From Pseudoruegeria sp. HB172150 (GTDB lineage Bacteria > Pseudomonadota > Alphaproteobacteria > Rhodobacterales > Rhodobacteraceae), in the NCBI RefSeq assembly GCF_013184805.1, contig NZ_JAATNG010000008.1, positions 102,427 to 166,426 of the forward strand: a stretch of DNA of 64,000 bases. The letters are read 5' to 3'. The translations under genes and the position numbers were made by a program. The notes below the pieces were generated by a model that worked only from the letters and a program-made list of their open reading frames with translations, ran no database searches and had not been told where the DNA came from. Below are positions 38,505 to 47,854 of the stretch, in pieces (position 1 is the stretch's first letter; each line of letters starts with the position of its first letter).

Positions 38505-38527
38505 GGGATATTTCAGACCAGAAGAAG
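38505..38527 (+). repeat. Intergenic repeat, copy 2 (short form)
   Basis: GGGATATTTC-A-GACCAGAAGAAG, 22 of 23 positions equal to 36422-36444. It is preceded by GCCTCCGGCG in place of the double hairpin of copy 1. It lies 46 bp after the lipase stop and in the same orientation as that gene, as copy 1 is to purH. Confidence 0.7.
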
Positions 38528-38534
38528 GACCGGA

Positions 38535-39611
38535 TCAGGCACTGTGCCCGATGTAGTGGTTCACGTGGCCCATCTTGCGGCCGGGGCGGGATTCCGCCTT
38601 GCCGTAGAGGTGGATCGCGGCCCTCGGGTCCTTCGCCAGCTCGGGGATGCGGGCGATGTCGTCACCGATCAGGTTTTCCATGCGGATGTCGGAATGGCGG
38701 CTGCCGTCGCCCAGCGGCCAGCCGGCAACGGCGCGGATATGCTGTTCGAACTGGTCGACCATGCAGCCGTTCTGCGTCCAGTGGCCGGAATTGTGGACGC
38801 GTGGCGCGATTTCGTTGACCAGCAGGCCGGCGCCGGTGACGAAAAGTTCGACGCCGAGGACGCCGACATAGTCGAGGGCCGTGAGGATCTTTCCGGCGAG
38901 CAGGATCGCGTCGGTGCGCTGGGCGACGGTGATCTTTGCCGGGACCTCGGTGGTGTCGAGGATGCCGTCCTTGTGGACGTTTTCGCCGGGATCGAAGGCG
39001 GCGACTTCTCCGCTCAGGCCGCGGGCGGCGATGACGCTGATCTCGGCGCCGAAGGTGACGAAGCCTTCGAGGATGGCGGGGGCGTCCTTCATCTCGGCCA
39101 GCGCGTGGTTGGCATCGGCGGGTGCGTTGAGTCGCGCCTGGCCCTTGCCGTCATAGCCGAAACGGCGGGTTTTCAGGATCGAGGGCGTGCCGATGGTGCC
39201 GATGGCGGCGGCGAGGTCGCCGGCATTGTCGACCGCCGCGAAGGGGGCGGTGGCGAGGCCAAGCTCGTGCAGGAAGGTCTTTTCGGTCAGCCGGTCCTGG
39301 CTGACGGCCAGCGCGTTGCGGCCGGGGCGGATGGGCCTGTGTTGTTCCAGGAGGTCGAGGGCGGCGGTGGGGATGTTCTCGAACTCGTAGGTGATGACGT
39401 CGACGGAGGCGGCGAAGGCTGCGAGCGCGGCCTCGTCATCGTAGGGCGCGGTTGTGACACGGTGGGCGACATCGGCCGCGGGCGGGTTGGCGCCGGGCTC
39501 GTATATGTGCGTTTTCAAGCCGAGGCGTGCGGCGGCGACGGAGAGCATGCGGCCGAGCTGGCCGCCGCCGAGGATGCCGATGGTGGCGCCGGGGGCGAGT
39601 GCCTGAGTCAT
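38535..39611 (-). CDS. purK: N5-carboxyaminoimidazole ribonucleotide synthase
   Basis: A 358-residue ATP-grasp enzyme converting AIR, ATP and bicarbonate to N5-CAIR. Start block: TIGILGGGQLGRMLSVAAARLG. The ATP-grasp core includes ILKTRRFGYDGKGQ and VNEIAPRVHNSGHWT. Its ATG overlaps the stop of the upstream oxidoreductase gene by 4 bp. With purE it forms a purE-oxidoreductase-purK unit. Confidence 0.95.
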   Translation of the reverse strand: MTQALAPGATIGILGGGQLGRMLSVAAARLGLKTHIYEPGANPPAADVAHRVTTAPYDDEAALAAFAASVDVITYEFENIPTAALDLLEQHRPIRPGRNALAVSQDRLTEKTFLHELGLATAPFAAVDNAGDLAAAIGTIGTPSILKTRRFGYDGKGQARLNAPADANHALAEMKDAPAILEGFVTFGAEISVIAARGLSGEVAAFDPGENVHKDGILDTTEVPAKITVAQRTDAILLAGKILTALDYVGVLGVELFVTGAGLLVNEIAPRVHNSGHWTQNGCMVDQFEQHIRAVAGWPLGDGSRHSDIRMENLIGDDIARIPELAKDPRAAIHLYGKAESRPGRKMGHVNHYIGHSA

Positions 39612-40366
39612 TCGGGGGCGAGCCTTTTGCCGATCGCTGCGAGCGTGTCGAGCAGGGTTTCGTGGGTGCCGGCGGCGCGGAGCGCGTCGGTCATCTGCAG
39701 GCTAAGCGTGCCCTCGGTCGCGAGCGCGTCGCGTTCCGCGGCGAGGCGGCCGGCGCCGCCCTTCTGCATCGCGTCGAGGAAACCGCCGAGGAGCTGCGTG
39801 GTGTAGAACTCGGCTGCGGCGGGGTCGCCGGTTTCCTGGCCCAGCCAGTGAGACGCGGTGGACATCAGGTCGAGCACGCCGGGAACGAAGGCGCAGATGG
39901 CAAAATGGGCGTTCAGCGCGTGTTCGCTGTCGGTCTTCACCACGGGGTTTTCCGGGGCGAAGAGCGTGGCGAGCAGTTTGTCGTTGCCGAAGGCGGCGAG
40001 CGGGCAACCGCCGGACTGGAGATAGGCGAGCGGGATCGTCTGCACCATGTCGGTGGCGGGGGCGCAGAGGCGCAGCAGGTCGGCGGTGGAGATACCGGCC
40101 ATGACCGAGACGATCTGCTGATCTTCGCGGAAAGTGAGCGGTTCCAGCGCTTCCTCGGCATGCTGCGGGCGGGTGCAGAGAAAGATGATCTCTGAGGCGT
40201 CGACGACCTCCTGTGCCTCGGCGACGGTGACGCCGAGTTCGGCGTGGAGTTCGGCCGAAATGTGCTCGCTGCGGCGGGTGACGGCGATCTGGTGACCCTT
40301 GGCGGCGAGATGCCGGACCATGGGCGCGGCGATGGCGCCGGTCCCGATGAAGCCGATACGGCTCAT
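39608..40366 (-). CDS. NAD(P)-binding oxidoreductase (ProC/6PGDH-like)
   Basis: A 252-residue protein with an N-terminal Rossmann fold, RIGFIGTGAIAAPMVRHLAAKG, of the pyrroline-5-carboxylate reductase/6-phosphogluconate dehydrogenase type, and an all-alpha C-terminal part. Its start shares one base with the purE stop (TAATG), and its stop overlaps purK by 4 bp. It is thus tightly coupled between two purine genes, with no known purine reaction for such an enzyme. The substrate is unknown. Confidence 0.82.
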   Translation of the reverse strand: MSRIGFIGTGAIAAPMVRHLAAKGHQIAVTRRSEHISAELHAELGVTVAEAQEVVDASEIIFLCTRPQHAEEALEPLTFREDQQIVSVMAGISTADLLRLCAPATDMVQTIPLAYLQSGGCPLAAFGNDKLLATLFAPENPVVKTDSEHALNAHFAICAFVPGVLDLMSTASHWLGQETGDPAAAEFYTTQLLGGFLDAMQKGGAGRLAAERDALATEGTLSLQMTDALRAAGTHETLLDTLAAIGKRLAPE

Positions 40367-40839
40367 TATTCGGGGGATTCCGGGATCGAGGCGGAGAGCG
40401 CTTCGCGCCAGGCGTCGACGCGGGCGGCAATCTGCGGGTCGGATGTGGCAAGGATCTGTGCAGCCATGAGGCCCGCATTCGCGGCGCCGCCGATGGCCAT
40501 TGTGGCAACCGGGAAGCCGCGCGGCATCTGGACGATGGAATAGAGCGAGTCCACGCCGGCAAGCGCCTTGGTCTGGACCGGGACGCCGATCACAGGAACG
40601 CGCGTCTTCGATGCCATCATGCCGGGGAGATGCGCGGCGCCGCCAGCGCCTGCGATGATCGCCTTGAGCCCGCGCGATGCGGCGGTCTTGCCGTAGTCCC
40701 ACAGCCGGTCGGGCGTGCGATGGGCCGAGACGATGCGCGCCTCGTAAGGGATTTCCAGCTCGTCGAGGATATCGGCGGCCAGTTTCATGGTGGGCCAGTC
40801 GCTTTGACTGCCCATGATGATGCCCACCTGAATATCCAT
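40366..40839 (-). CDS. purE: N5-CAIR mutase
   Basis: A 157-residue class I PurE rearranging N5-CAIR to CAIR. Motifs: [59 protein letters not shown] 40839 is chosen over the open extension to 40872. It is first of the purE-oxidoreductase-purK unit. Confidence 0.96.
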   Translation of the reverse strand: MDIQVGIIMGSQSDWPTMKLAADILDELEIPYEARIVSAHRTPDRLWDYGKTAASRGLKAIIAGAGGAAHLPGMMASKTRVPVIGVPVQTKALAGVDSLYSIVQMPRGFPVATMAIGGAANAGLMAAQILATSDPQIAARVDAWREALSASIPESPE

Positions 40840-40906
40840 TCGCTGCCTGTCCCCTGTTGCCGGAGCGGGCACTATAACCAGCGGAGAGGCCGATGCAATC
40901 GGCGGG

Positions 40907-41779
40907 CTAACGCGCCGGGCGATGCAGGGCGATGCCGCCCATCACCAGCGCGATCCCGCCGAGATCGGCGGGGCCGGGGATCTGGGCGAGGACGATGACG
41001 GCGACCACGGTGGCGGTGGCGGGAAGCATCGCCAGCAGCAGGGCGAAACTGGCACGGGGCAGACGCGCCATGGCGAGCTGGTCGCAGATATAGGGGATCA
41101 CCGAGGAGCAGATTCCGACGCCGATTCCGGCGGCGACAAGTACTGGGCTTTCCAGGAGCGTGCGGGCTGTGGCGATGCCAAGGGGCAGGAGCGCGAGAGC
41201 GGCGACGGCCATGGCGGCGCCGAGGCGTTCGATGCCGCCGGCGGCGCCGGACTGCGCGGCGCGGTGGCCAAGCACGACGTAGAGCGTGAAAAGCGCGGCG
41301 TTGAGAGCTGACCAGGCGAGGCCGGGCAGATTGCCGGACCATGCGGGCCCGATCAGCAGGAACACACCCGCGACTGTCAGTGCGAGGGCGGCGAGGTTGC
41401 GGCGGGTGCGTAGACCGTAGAGTGCGAGGCCGATGGTGCCGGTGAACTCCATCGCCGCGACGAGGCTCATAGGCAGGCGTTCGAGCGCCAGGTAGAAGCT
41501 GGTGTTCATCGCGGCGAGGGTAAGGCCGAGGACGATCAGCAGGCGGCGGGTGGCAATGTCGGCGCGGGCGAAGCTGCGCCGAGGTCGGGTGACGGGGGCG
41601 AAGACGGCGGCGGCGGAGGCGACGCGCAGGAAGGCGGTGCCAAGGGGACCGGCGGCGGGAAACAGCAGCACGGCGAAGGACGGGCCGAGATAGTGGAAGA
41701 CGGCGCTGACGGCGAACCATGCATGCGGCGGAAGTGCATGCACGGACGGGAACTTAATGCGGTTCGTCGGGTTGATCAT
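40907..41779 (-). CDS. EamA/DMT-family transporter (RhtA-like)
   Basis: A 290-residue inner-membrane protein with about ten hydrophobic helices in two EamA repeats; the second starts near [21 protein letters not shown]. The pattern resembles the RhtA threonine/homoserine exporter. It is divergent from an Lrp-family gene, a common pairing in which the regulator controls the exporter. The substrate, probably an amino acid, is inferred. Confidence 0.82.
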   Translation of the reverse strand: MINPTNRIKFPSVHALPPHAWFAVSAVFHYLGPSFAVLLFPAAGPLGTAFLRVASAAAVFAPVTRPRRSFARADIATRRLLIVLGLTLAAMNTSFYLALERLPMSLVAAMEFTGTIGLALYGLRTRRNLAALALTVAGVFLLIGPAWSGNLPGLAWSALNAALFTLYVVLGHRAAQSGAAGGIERLGAAMAVAALALLPLGIATARTLLESPVLVAAGIGVGICSSVIPYICDQLAMARLPRASFALLLAMLPATATVVAVIVLAQIPGPADLGGIALVMGGIALHRPAR

Positions 41780-41869
41780 GAATGGTGAATTTGCAGGCGA
41801 ACCGGTTTCCTGTATATGGATAAGCGTGGCTCGTTTCGCCGATTGACCTTGGCTTCGAAGGTAAGACTG

Positions 41870-42343
41870 ATGAACAAGTTTATGATTGAAGGTCCAAGAA
41901 TAGATCACCTGGATCGCGCGATTCTGACGTCGCTTGCGGAGAACGCGCGGGTGCCGACGGCCGAGCTTGCGCGCCGGGTCGGGATGTCACCGCCGAGTGT
42001 GGCGGAGCGGGTGCGGCGGCTGGAGGAATCCGGAGCGATTACAGGATATTCTGCGACGCTGGCGCCAGAGGTGCTGGGCTATCCGATTTCAGCATGGTTG
42101 CGAATCCGGCCGATGCCCGGAGAGCTGGCACGGGTGACGGAGATTCTTCGCGACACGCCGGAGATCTCTCAATGCGACCGGGTGACCGGCGAAGACTGCT
42201 TTCTGGCGCGTGCGCATCTGCAATCGGTTGCCGATCTGGAACGGGTCATCGACAGGTTCATTCCCTATGCGATGACGAATACAGCCATCATACAATCGTC
42301 CCCGGTGGAACCGCGGCTGCCGCCGCTGCCGGGGACGGACTAG
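41870..42343 (+). CDS. Lrp/AsnC-family regulator
   Basis: A 157-residue regulator with an N-terminal HTH (LDRAILTSLAENARVPTAEL, then ARRVGMSPPSVAERVRRLEE) and a C-terminal RAM-like effector domain. The preferred start is ATG 41870; an ATG further upstream (41816) has no conserved residues. It is divergent from the DMT transporter gene, with 90 bp between the starts, and is likely its regulator, responding to an amino acid. Confidence 0.88.
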   Translation: MNKFMIEGPRIDHLDRAILTSLAENARVPTAELARRVGMSPPSVAERVRRLEESGAITGYSATLAPEVLGYPISAWLRIRPMPGELARVTEILRDTPEISQCDRVTGEDCFLARAHLQSVADLERVIDRFIPYAMTNTAIIQSSPVEPRLPPLPGTD

Positions 42344-42348
42344 GCCAT

Positions 42349-42567
42349 TCAGGCGATGATGTCCGGCAGCAGGCGGTCTTCGAGCCTGCTGATCTTGTCC
42401 TTCAGACTGAGTTTCTGCCGTTTCAACCGGCTTAACCGCAACTGATCGGCGCGTTGCGTTTCCTGCAGGGCGGCGATGGCGTCGTCGAGGTCGCGGTGTT
42501 CGCGGCGGAGCACCTCGAGTTCGACCCTGAGCACATCACTGGTCTCCATCATACCGGAATCATTCAT
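42349..42567 (-). CDS. YdcH/DUF465 family small coiled-coil protein
   Basis: A 72-residue, highly charged helical protein (VLRVELEVLRREHRDLDDAI, then QRADQLRLSRLKRQKLSLKD) typical of DUF465/YdcH. The length matches the family. Start MNDSGMM at 42567 is likely; METSDV six residues later is possible. Its 3' end lies 5 bp from the Lrp stop, convergent. The function is unknown. Confidence 0.82.
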   Translation of the reverse strand: MNDSGMMETSDVLRVELEVLRREHRDLDDAIAALQETQRADQLRLSRLKRQKLSLKDKISRLEDRLLPDIIA

Positions 42568-42656
42568 GTGCAGCCCCATGAGTCGTTTCGTAAAGCGGTA
42601 TGGCAGATTACATCGGAATGGCTGTTTCACCAAATCCCGAAGCAATGCATGCAAGG

Positions 42657-42685
42657 CTTGCGGGCGGTCGCGGCTGCCCCCATAT
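42657..42685 (+). promoter_or_regulatory. RpoH (sigma-32)-type promoter of hsp20
   Basis: CTTGCGG (42657-42663), 14 bp, CCCCATAT (42678-42685). The -10 element fully matches CCCCATNT and the -35 keeps the CTTG core. It ends 57 bp before the hsp20 ATG. The intervening leader might hold regulatory structure, but no clear ROSE-type thermometer was seen. Confidence 0.7.
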
Positions 42686-42742
42686 TCAAGAAGGCTGCCG
42701 ATACCGGGGCCGAATGCTGTGTCGCTTATGAAGGGCAAGGCT

Positions 42743-43156
42743 ATGACCAAAGTAACATTGGGTTCGCACCCCTTTCTTTTGGGGTTCGAGCAGCTGGAAA
42801 GACTGATGGAGCGGACTGCGAAGTCCGAGAGTAATGGGTATCCACCGTTCAACATCGAGCAGACCAGCGAAAATTCCTATCGGATCACTCTCGCCGTCGC
42901 GGGATTTGCAGAAGATGACCTGTCATTGACTGTCGAGGACCGGCAGTTGGTGATCCGTGGTCGCCAGAGCGAGGAGGAAGACGGGCGTGTCTTTCTGCAT
43001 CGTGGAATCGCGGCCCGTCAGTTTCAGCGCAGCTTCGTTCTGGCCGAAGGGGTAGAGGTCAACGGGGCGGAGCTGAAAAATGGTCTTTTGCATATCGATC
43101 TGTCGAGGGCCGAGCCGGAAAAAGTAGTGAAGACCATCGCGATCAAGCGAAGCTGA
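42743..43156 (+). CDS. Small heat-shock protein, Hsp20 family
   Basis: A 137-residue IbpA-like chaperone with an alpha-crystallin domain: YRITLAVAGFAEDDLSLTVE, VIRGRQ, FLHRGIAARQFQRSFVLAEG, LKNGLLHIDLSR. The start ATG 42743 has AAGGGCAAGG upstream. The RpoH-type promoter at 42657-42685 and the DUF1150 gene 15 bp downstream make it a heat-shock unit. Confidence 0.93.
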   Translation: MTKVTLGSHPFLLGFEQLERLMERTAKSESNGYPPFNIEQTSENSYRITLAVAGFAEDDLSLTVEDRQLVIRGRQSEEEDGRVFLHRGIAARQFQRSFVLAEGVEVNGAELKNGLLHIDLSRAEPEKVVKTIAIKRS

Positions 43157-43171
43157 GTTGGGGATGACTCG

Positions 43172-43399
43172 ATGAATACGAAGTACGATTTTGGGCCGGA
43201 GACGGAGAATAACATCGTCTATGTCCGTCCCGTTTCCGTAGCTGACCTGCCACAGGAAGTGCGGGAGCAGGCCGGTGGCATGGAAACCCTGTTTGCCGTC
43301 CACAATGCGGAGGGAGAGCGGCTGGCACTGGTCCGCGACCGGAAGCTTGCCTTTGTCCTTGCGCGCCAGAACGACCTGGCGCCTGTGAACGTGCACTAG
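43172..43399 (+). CDS. DUF1150 family protein
   Basis: A 75-residue protein matching DUF1150 (IVYVRPVSVADLPQEVREQA, FAVHNAEGERLALVRDRKLA). It follows hsp20 by 15 bp, a linkage common in alphaproteobacteria, and is likely heat-inducible. Its role is unknown; a chaperone-linked function is inference. The PhzF-like gene starts directly after its stop. Confidence 0.85.
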   Translation: MNTKYDFGPETENNIVYVRPVSVADLPQEVREQAGGMETLFAVHNAEGERLALVRDRKLAFVLARQNDLAPVNVH

Positions 43400-44269
43400 A
43401 TGCCGCTCGAATTCGACTGGGTGGATGCGTTTTCACCCAGGCCCTTCGGCGGTAACGGGTGCGCGGTTGTGCATGGTGCCGAGGGGTTGAGCGGCGAGAC
43501 CTGCATGGCATTTGTCCGTGAGACGGGGCTGGTGGAGTGTACCTTCCTTGGCCCGTCGGAGCTTGCAGATATGAAGGTTCGCTATTTCATGGCGGACCAG
43601 GAAATACCGTTCGCCGGACATCCGACCCTGGCGACCGTGGCGTCGATGGTCGATCGTGGCCTCGTTGCAGAGAAGGGCATCACGCTGGAGACCGCGGCCG
43701 GGCTAATTCCGATAGCGCTGGAATTCAGCGCCAATAGTGGGCCGACAATCACCATGACCCAGAACACGCCGGAATTCGGTGCCGGCGTGCCGCTTGCGCT
43801 GGTGGCGGATCTGGGCGGGCTGGAGATCGAGGATATCCTTGGCCTGCCGCGCGTGGTGTCGACCGGGTTGCCGTTCTGCATCGTGGTGCTGAAGGACAAG
43901 GATGCGCTGCGTAGAGTGAAGCTGAACCTGCCGCTGGTCGAGAAATTCCGCAAGGAAACCGGGGTGCTGGAACCGTTCTGGGTGACGCTGGGCGGTGCGA
44001 CGGAGGCGGGCTGTACCTTTTCGCGCCTTGTGCTGGCGCCGCCGCTGCCGCCGGAGGACCCGTTCACCGGCTCGGCGACCGGTGCGATGGCTGCGTATCT
44101 CTGGTCCGAAGGGCTGATCGAGGAACCGGTCTTCGTCGCCGAGCAGGGCCACTGGATGGGCCGGCCCGGGCAGGCGCAGGTCGAGGTTCTGGGACCGCGC
44201 GACGCGATTACCGGGGTTCGCGTCGGCGGTCAGGCGCATGTCCTGATGCGGGGGTCTCTGAGCCTTTAA
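43400..44269 (+). CDS. PhzF-family isomerase/epimerase
   Basis: A 289-residue protein of the PhzF fold, with the two-lobed pattern and motifs FGGNGCAVVHGAEG, ETGLVECTFL, PFAGHPTLATVASM and FTGSATGAMAAYLW. The catalytic acidic residue is probably the Glu of the EGLSGETC/ETGLVE region. Its ATG follows directly after the DUF1150 stop, so it may be in the hsp20 transcript. The substrate is unknown. Confidence 0.85.
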   Translation: MPLEFDWVDAFSPRPFGGNGCAVVHGAEGLSGETCMAFVRETGLVECTFLGPSELADMKVRYFMADQEIPFAGHPTLATVASMVDRGLVAEKGITLETAAGLIPIALEFSANSGPTITMTQNTPEFGAGVPLALVADLGGLEIEDILGLPRVVSTGLPFCIVVLKDKDALRRVKLNLPLVEKFRKETGVLEPFWVTLGGATEAGCTFSRLVLAPPLPPEDPFTGSATGAMAAYLWSEGLIEEPVFVAEQGHWMGRPGQAQVEVLGPRDAITGVRVGGQAHVLMRGSLSL

Positions 44270-44281
44270 CGGCCAGAGCTC

Positions 44282-45244
44282 TCAGCCGGGCGTGAAATAG
44301 GACGCCAGGTTCTGCCGGATGCGCGACAGCGGCGTTTCGCCGGACAGGTCGGGCTCGAACCCCTGCCCGGTGATGGCCTGATAGGCGTCGATATAGGTAC
44401 GCGACGCCGTTTCGATAAGTTCGGCCGGGATCTCGGGGATGGGATCGTTGTACGGGTCGCAGCGGGCATCGACCCAGGCACGGATGACGTCCTTGTCGAG
44501 AGACGGCGGGCGCGCGCCACGTTCGAAGGCGTCCTGATACCCGTCGGCCAGCCAGAAGCGGGAACTGTCGGGCGTGTGGATCTCGTCGGCGAGAAGGATT
44601 TTTCCGGCGTCATCGGTCCCGAATTCGTACTTTGTGTCGACAAGTATCAGGCCGCGTTTCGCGGCCATTTCCTGCCCGCGCCGGAACAGCGCCAGGGCGG
44701 CGGTGGAGACGGTGTTCCACTGATCCTCGGTCAGCAGGCCGCGCGTGACGATTTCATCGGCGGTGAGCGGTTCGTCATGACCGCCGTCGAAGGCCTTGGT
44801 TGTCGGGGTGATGATGGCTTCGGACAGTTTCGCGTTATCGCGAAGCCCGTCGTGGAAGCTGTGGCCGTACATCACCCGCTCGCCCTTGCGATATCGCGTC
44901 AGGATCGAGGTGCTGGTGGTCCCTGCGAGGTACCCGCGCACGATGATCTCGATGGGCAGAACCTGCAGCTTGCGTCCGATCACGACGTTGGGGTCGGGGT
45001 ATTCCAGCACGTGGTTCGCGCAGATGTCGGCGGTGTTCTCGAACCAGTATCGCGCCATCTGGGTCAGGACCTGCCCCTTGAACGGGATCGCGGCGAGGAT
45101 GCGGTCGAAAGCCGAAACCCTGTCGGTGGTGATCAGGATGCGCCGGTTGTCGGGCAGGTCGTAGCAGTCGCGGACCTTGCCGTAATAGGGATTGGGCAGT
45201 TCGGGGATGTGGGCGTGCTCGAGGACGCGAAGGGTCGGGGTCAT
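44282..45244 (-). CDS. purC: SAICAR synthetase (long form)
   Basis: A 320-residue phosphoribosylaminoimidazole-succinocarboxamide synthase. Motifs: [28 protein letters not shown] split over the start, [33 protein letters not shown]. The length fits the longer, eukaryote-like PurC rather than the 240-residue form. It converges with the PhzF-like gene, with 12 bp between the stops. Confidence 0.94.
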   Translation of the reverse strand: MTPTLRVLEHAHIPELPNPYYGKVRDCYDLPDNRRILITTDRVSAFDRILAAIPFKGQVLTQMARYWFENTADICANHVLEYPDPNVVIGRKLQVLPIEIIVRGYLAGTTSTSILTRYRKGERVMYGHSFHDGLRDNAKLSEAIITPTTKAFDGGHDEPLTADEIVTRGLLTEDQWNTVSTAALALFRRGQEMAAKRGLILVDTKYEFGTDDAGKILLADEIHTPDSSRFWLADGYQDAFERGARPPSLDKDVIRAWVDARCDPYNDPIPEIPAELIETASRTYIDAYQAITGQGFEPDLSGETPLSRIRQNLASYFTPG

Positions 45245-45349
45245 GTGCTGTTGTGCCGGAGAGAAGCTGCGGTTGAGACTGGCTAGCACAGTCATGAACC
45301 GATGTCCGCAGGCACCAAGCCGCGGACGGGCTGTTTGCCGCCGCGAAGA

Positions 45350-45999
45350 TCAGGCTTGCTGGCTCGCTGTGAAGACCGCGAGCTGATCCGCGAAGGCACG
45401 TTTGAAGGCAGGCCGCGCCTCGCCGCGGGCGACATAGGCGGAGAGGTTGGGATAATCGTTCAGAAAGCCGGAACTGCCCAGCCGGCGCAGGACGCCGATC
45501 ATGACGAGGTCCCCGACGCTGAAGGCTTCGTCGAGCCAGTCGGCGCCGCCGAGCCGGTCCGAGAGTTCGGTCAGACGCTTGCGGATCCGGCCCTCGAGCA
45601 TCGGAAGGCGATGTTCGGTCCAGCTTTTGTCGTGTTCGAGGAGCAGGGCGGTTTCGCGCTCGAGGATCGGTGGCTCCACCGTGTTCTGTGCGGCGAACAT
45701 CCAGGTGATGGCGCGTGCGCGGGCGTTCGGATCCTCCGGCAGGAGGCCGGGGTGATTTTCCGCGATGTGAAAGACGATGGCCGCGGATTCGAAGAGGACG
45801 AGATCGCCTTCTTCATAGGTCGGGATCTGGCCGAAAGGATGCAGGGCGATGTGCGCGGATTCCTTCATCTCAGCGAAGGAAACGAGGCGCACCTCGTAGG
45901 GCTGGCCAACTTCCTCCAGCGCCCAACGGACGCGCATGTCGCGGGCCTGCCCCGGCCGCGATCCGGTGACGCCTCGAAGGCGGTGATGGTTATGGTCAT
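45350..45999 (-). pseudogene. Glutathione S-transferase, probable N-terminal frameshift
   Basis: The open frame from ATG 45937 (RVRWALEEVGQPYEVRLVSF, then FESAAIVFHIAENHPGLLP) is a GST without its first strand. Upstream, ATG 45999 reads MTITITAFEASPDRGRG in another frame, which is just the missing GST start. The gap between the two ATGs is 62 nt, and 63 would fuse them. A single missing base near 45945-45955 therefore breaks the gene. Reading on in the upstream frame hits a stop near 45860. A sequencing error, or real use of ATG 45937 to make a truncated protein, are alternatives. The C-terminal all-alpha domain is intact. Confidence 0.7.
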
Positions 46000-46147
46000 C
46001 CGGAGGCCCCTGCAGAGAAAGTGTTTTCCTGCGAATGTTTTATGCCGCTGGCGACGGCCGTCAAATGCGGAAGGAAGGCCGAGGCGGGTATCAATGAAGA
46101 AGGGCGGACCAGACGGCCCGCCCCTGTTCGTTCAGCTCAAGAATAGA

Positions 46148-47854
46148 TCAGGCCGCGATCAGGCCCATCGATTCGAGCTTCAGGATCACCTGATGCGCGC
46201 AGTTGTCGACATCGGTGTTCTCTGTGTCGAGGCGCAGTTCCGGTTTTTCCGGCACGTCGTAAGGGTCGGAGATGCCGGTGAACTCCTTGATCTTGCCTTC
46301 GCGGGCAAGCTTGTAGAGGCCCTTGCGGTCGCGGCGTTCGCATTCCTCGATCGAGGTTGCGACGTGGATTTCGACGAAGGCACCATGCGCCTCGATATCC
46401 TCGCGCACTGCGCGGCGGGTGTTCGCATAGGGCGCGATGGGCGCGCAGATGGCGATGCCGCCGTTCTTGGTGATCTCGGACGCGACGAAGCCGATGCGGC
46501 GGATGTTGAGGTCGCGGTGTTCCTTCGAGAAGCCGAGTTCCGACGACAGGTTCTTCCGCACGATATCACCGTCGAGCAGCGTTACCGGACGCCCGCCCAT
46601 TTCCATCAGCTTTACCATGACGGCGTTGGCGATGGTCGACTTGCCGGACCCGGAGAAGCCGGTGAAGAACACGGTGAAGCCCTGCTGCGAGCGTGGCGGG
46701 CGTGTGCGGCGCAGTTCGGTGACAACTTCGGGAAAGGAGAACCATTCCGGGATCTCCAGCCCTTCGGCCAGACGGCGGCGCAGTTCGGTGCCGGAGATGT
46801 TCAGGACGGTGACGCCATCCTCGATCTCGTCGGCGGGTTCGTACTGGGCGCGTTCCTGCACATAGACCATGTGCTTGAACGGGACCATCTCGATACCGAT
46901 CTCCTGCTCGTGCTTCTTGAACAGTTCCTGCGCGTCGTAGGGGCCGTAGAAATCGTCGCCGGCCGAGTTCTTGCCGGGGCCGGCATGGTCACGGCCGACG
47001 ATGAAGTGGGTGCAGCCGTGATTCTTGCGGATCAGGCCGTGCCAGACAGCCTCGCGCGGGCCGGCCATGCGCATGGCGAGGTTCAGCAGGCTCATCGAGG
47101 TGGTGGAGGACGGGTATTTGTCCAGCACAGCCTCGTAGCAGCGGACGCGGGTGAAGTGATCGACGTCGCCGGGTTTGGTCATGCCGACGATGGGGTGGAT
47201 CAGCAGGTTGGCCTGAGCTTCTTTCGCGGCGCGGAACGTCAGCTCCTGGTGCGCGCGGTGCAGCGGGTTGCGCGTCTGGAACGCGACAACGCGGTGCCAG
47301 CCCAGCTTGCGGAAATAGGCACGCAGCTCGTTCGGGGTGTCGCGGCGGGCGCGGAAATCGTAATGCACCGGCTGCTGGATGCCCGTGACCGGGCCGCCGA
47401 GATAGACTGAACCGGCAGCGTTGTGCAGGTAATAGACGGCCGGGTGTGCATCGTCATCGGCGCCGAAGACCTTTTCGGCCTCTTTCGGCTTGTCGGGCGT
47501 CCACTTGTCGGTGACCGTCATCGTGCCGAGGATCACGCCTTCCTGATCGCGAAGCGCGATGTCCTGGCCCAGCTCGATGGTCTCGGCGAATTTCTCGGAC
47601 ACGTCGAGCGTGATCGGCATCGGCCAGAGCGTGCCGTCGGCAAGGCGCATGTCGTCGACGACGCTGTTGTAGTCTTCTTCGCTGAGGAAGCCCTTGAGCG
47701 GGTTGAACCCGCCGTTCATCAGAAGCTCCAGATCGCAGATCTGGCGCGGGGTGAGATCCCAGCTTGTCAGGTCGGCGGCTTCGACCTTGAGCTTCTGGGC
47801 GCTGTCATAGGAGACGTACAGCTCCGGAATGGGAGCCAGGTTCTTCAGTTGCAT
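46148..47854 (-). CDS. Bifunctional sulfate adenylyltransferase / adenylylsulfate kinase
   Basis: A 568-residue fused enzyme activating sulfate to APS and then PAPS. The N-terminal ATP sulfurylase has FQTRNPLHRAHQELTF (HxxH active motif) and VGRDHAGPGK. The C-terminal APS kinase has the P-loop FTGFSGSGKST and RDLNIRRIGFVA. ATG 47854 starts the family N terminus (MQLKNLAPIPELYVS). No cysDN genes are near, so this appears to be the sulfate-activation route here. It is divergent from a GNAT gene across 257 bp. Confidence 0.94.
   Translation of the reverse strand: MQLKNLAPIPELYVSYDSAQKLKVEAADLTSWDLTPRQICDLELLMNGGFNPLKGFLSEEDYNSVVDDMRLADGTLWPMPITLDVSEKFAETIELGQDIALRDQEGVILGTMTVTDKWTPDKPKEAEKVFGADDDAHPAVYYLHNAAGSVYLGGPVTGIQQPVHYDFRARRDTPNELRAYFRKLGWHRVVAFQTRNPLHRAHQELTFRAAKEAQANLLIHPIVGMTKPGDVDHFTRVRCYEAVLDKYPSSTTSMSLLNLAMRMAGPREAVWHGLIRKNHGCTHFIVGRDHAGPGKNSAGDDFYGPYDAQELFKKHEQEIGIEMVPFKHMVYVQERAQYEPADEIEDGVTVLNISGTELRRRLAEGLEIPEWFSFPEVVTELRRTRPPRSQQGFTVFFTGFSGSGKSTIANAVMVKLMEMGGRPVTLLDGDIVRKNLSSELGFSKEHRDLNIRRIGFVASEITKNGGIAICAPIAPYANTRRAVREDIEAHGAFVEIHVATSIEECERRDRKGLYKLAREGKIKEFTGISDPYDVPEKPELRLDTENTDVDNCAHQVILKLESMGLIAA

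Noticed and set aside
45302..47410. Plus-strand open frame of 702 codons
   Set aside because: It is antisense to the GST and the ATP sulfurylase/APS kinase gene, with no family features.
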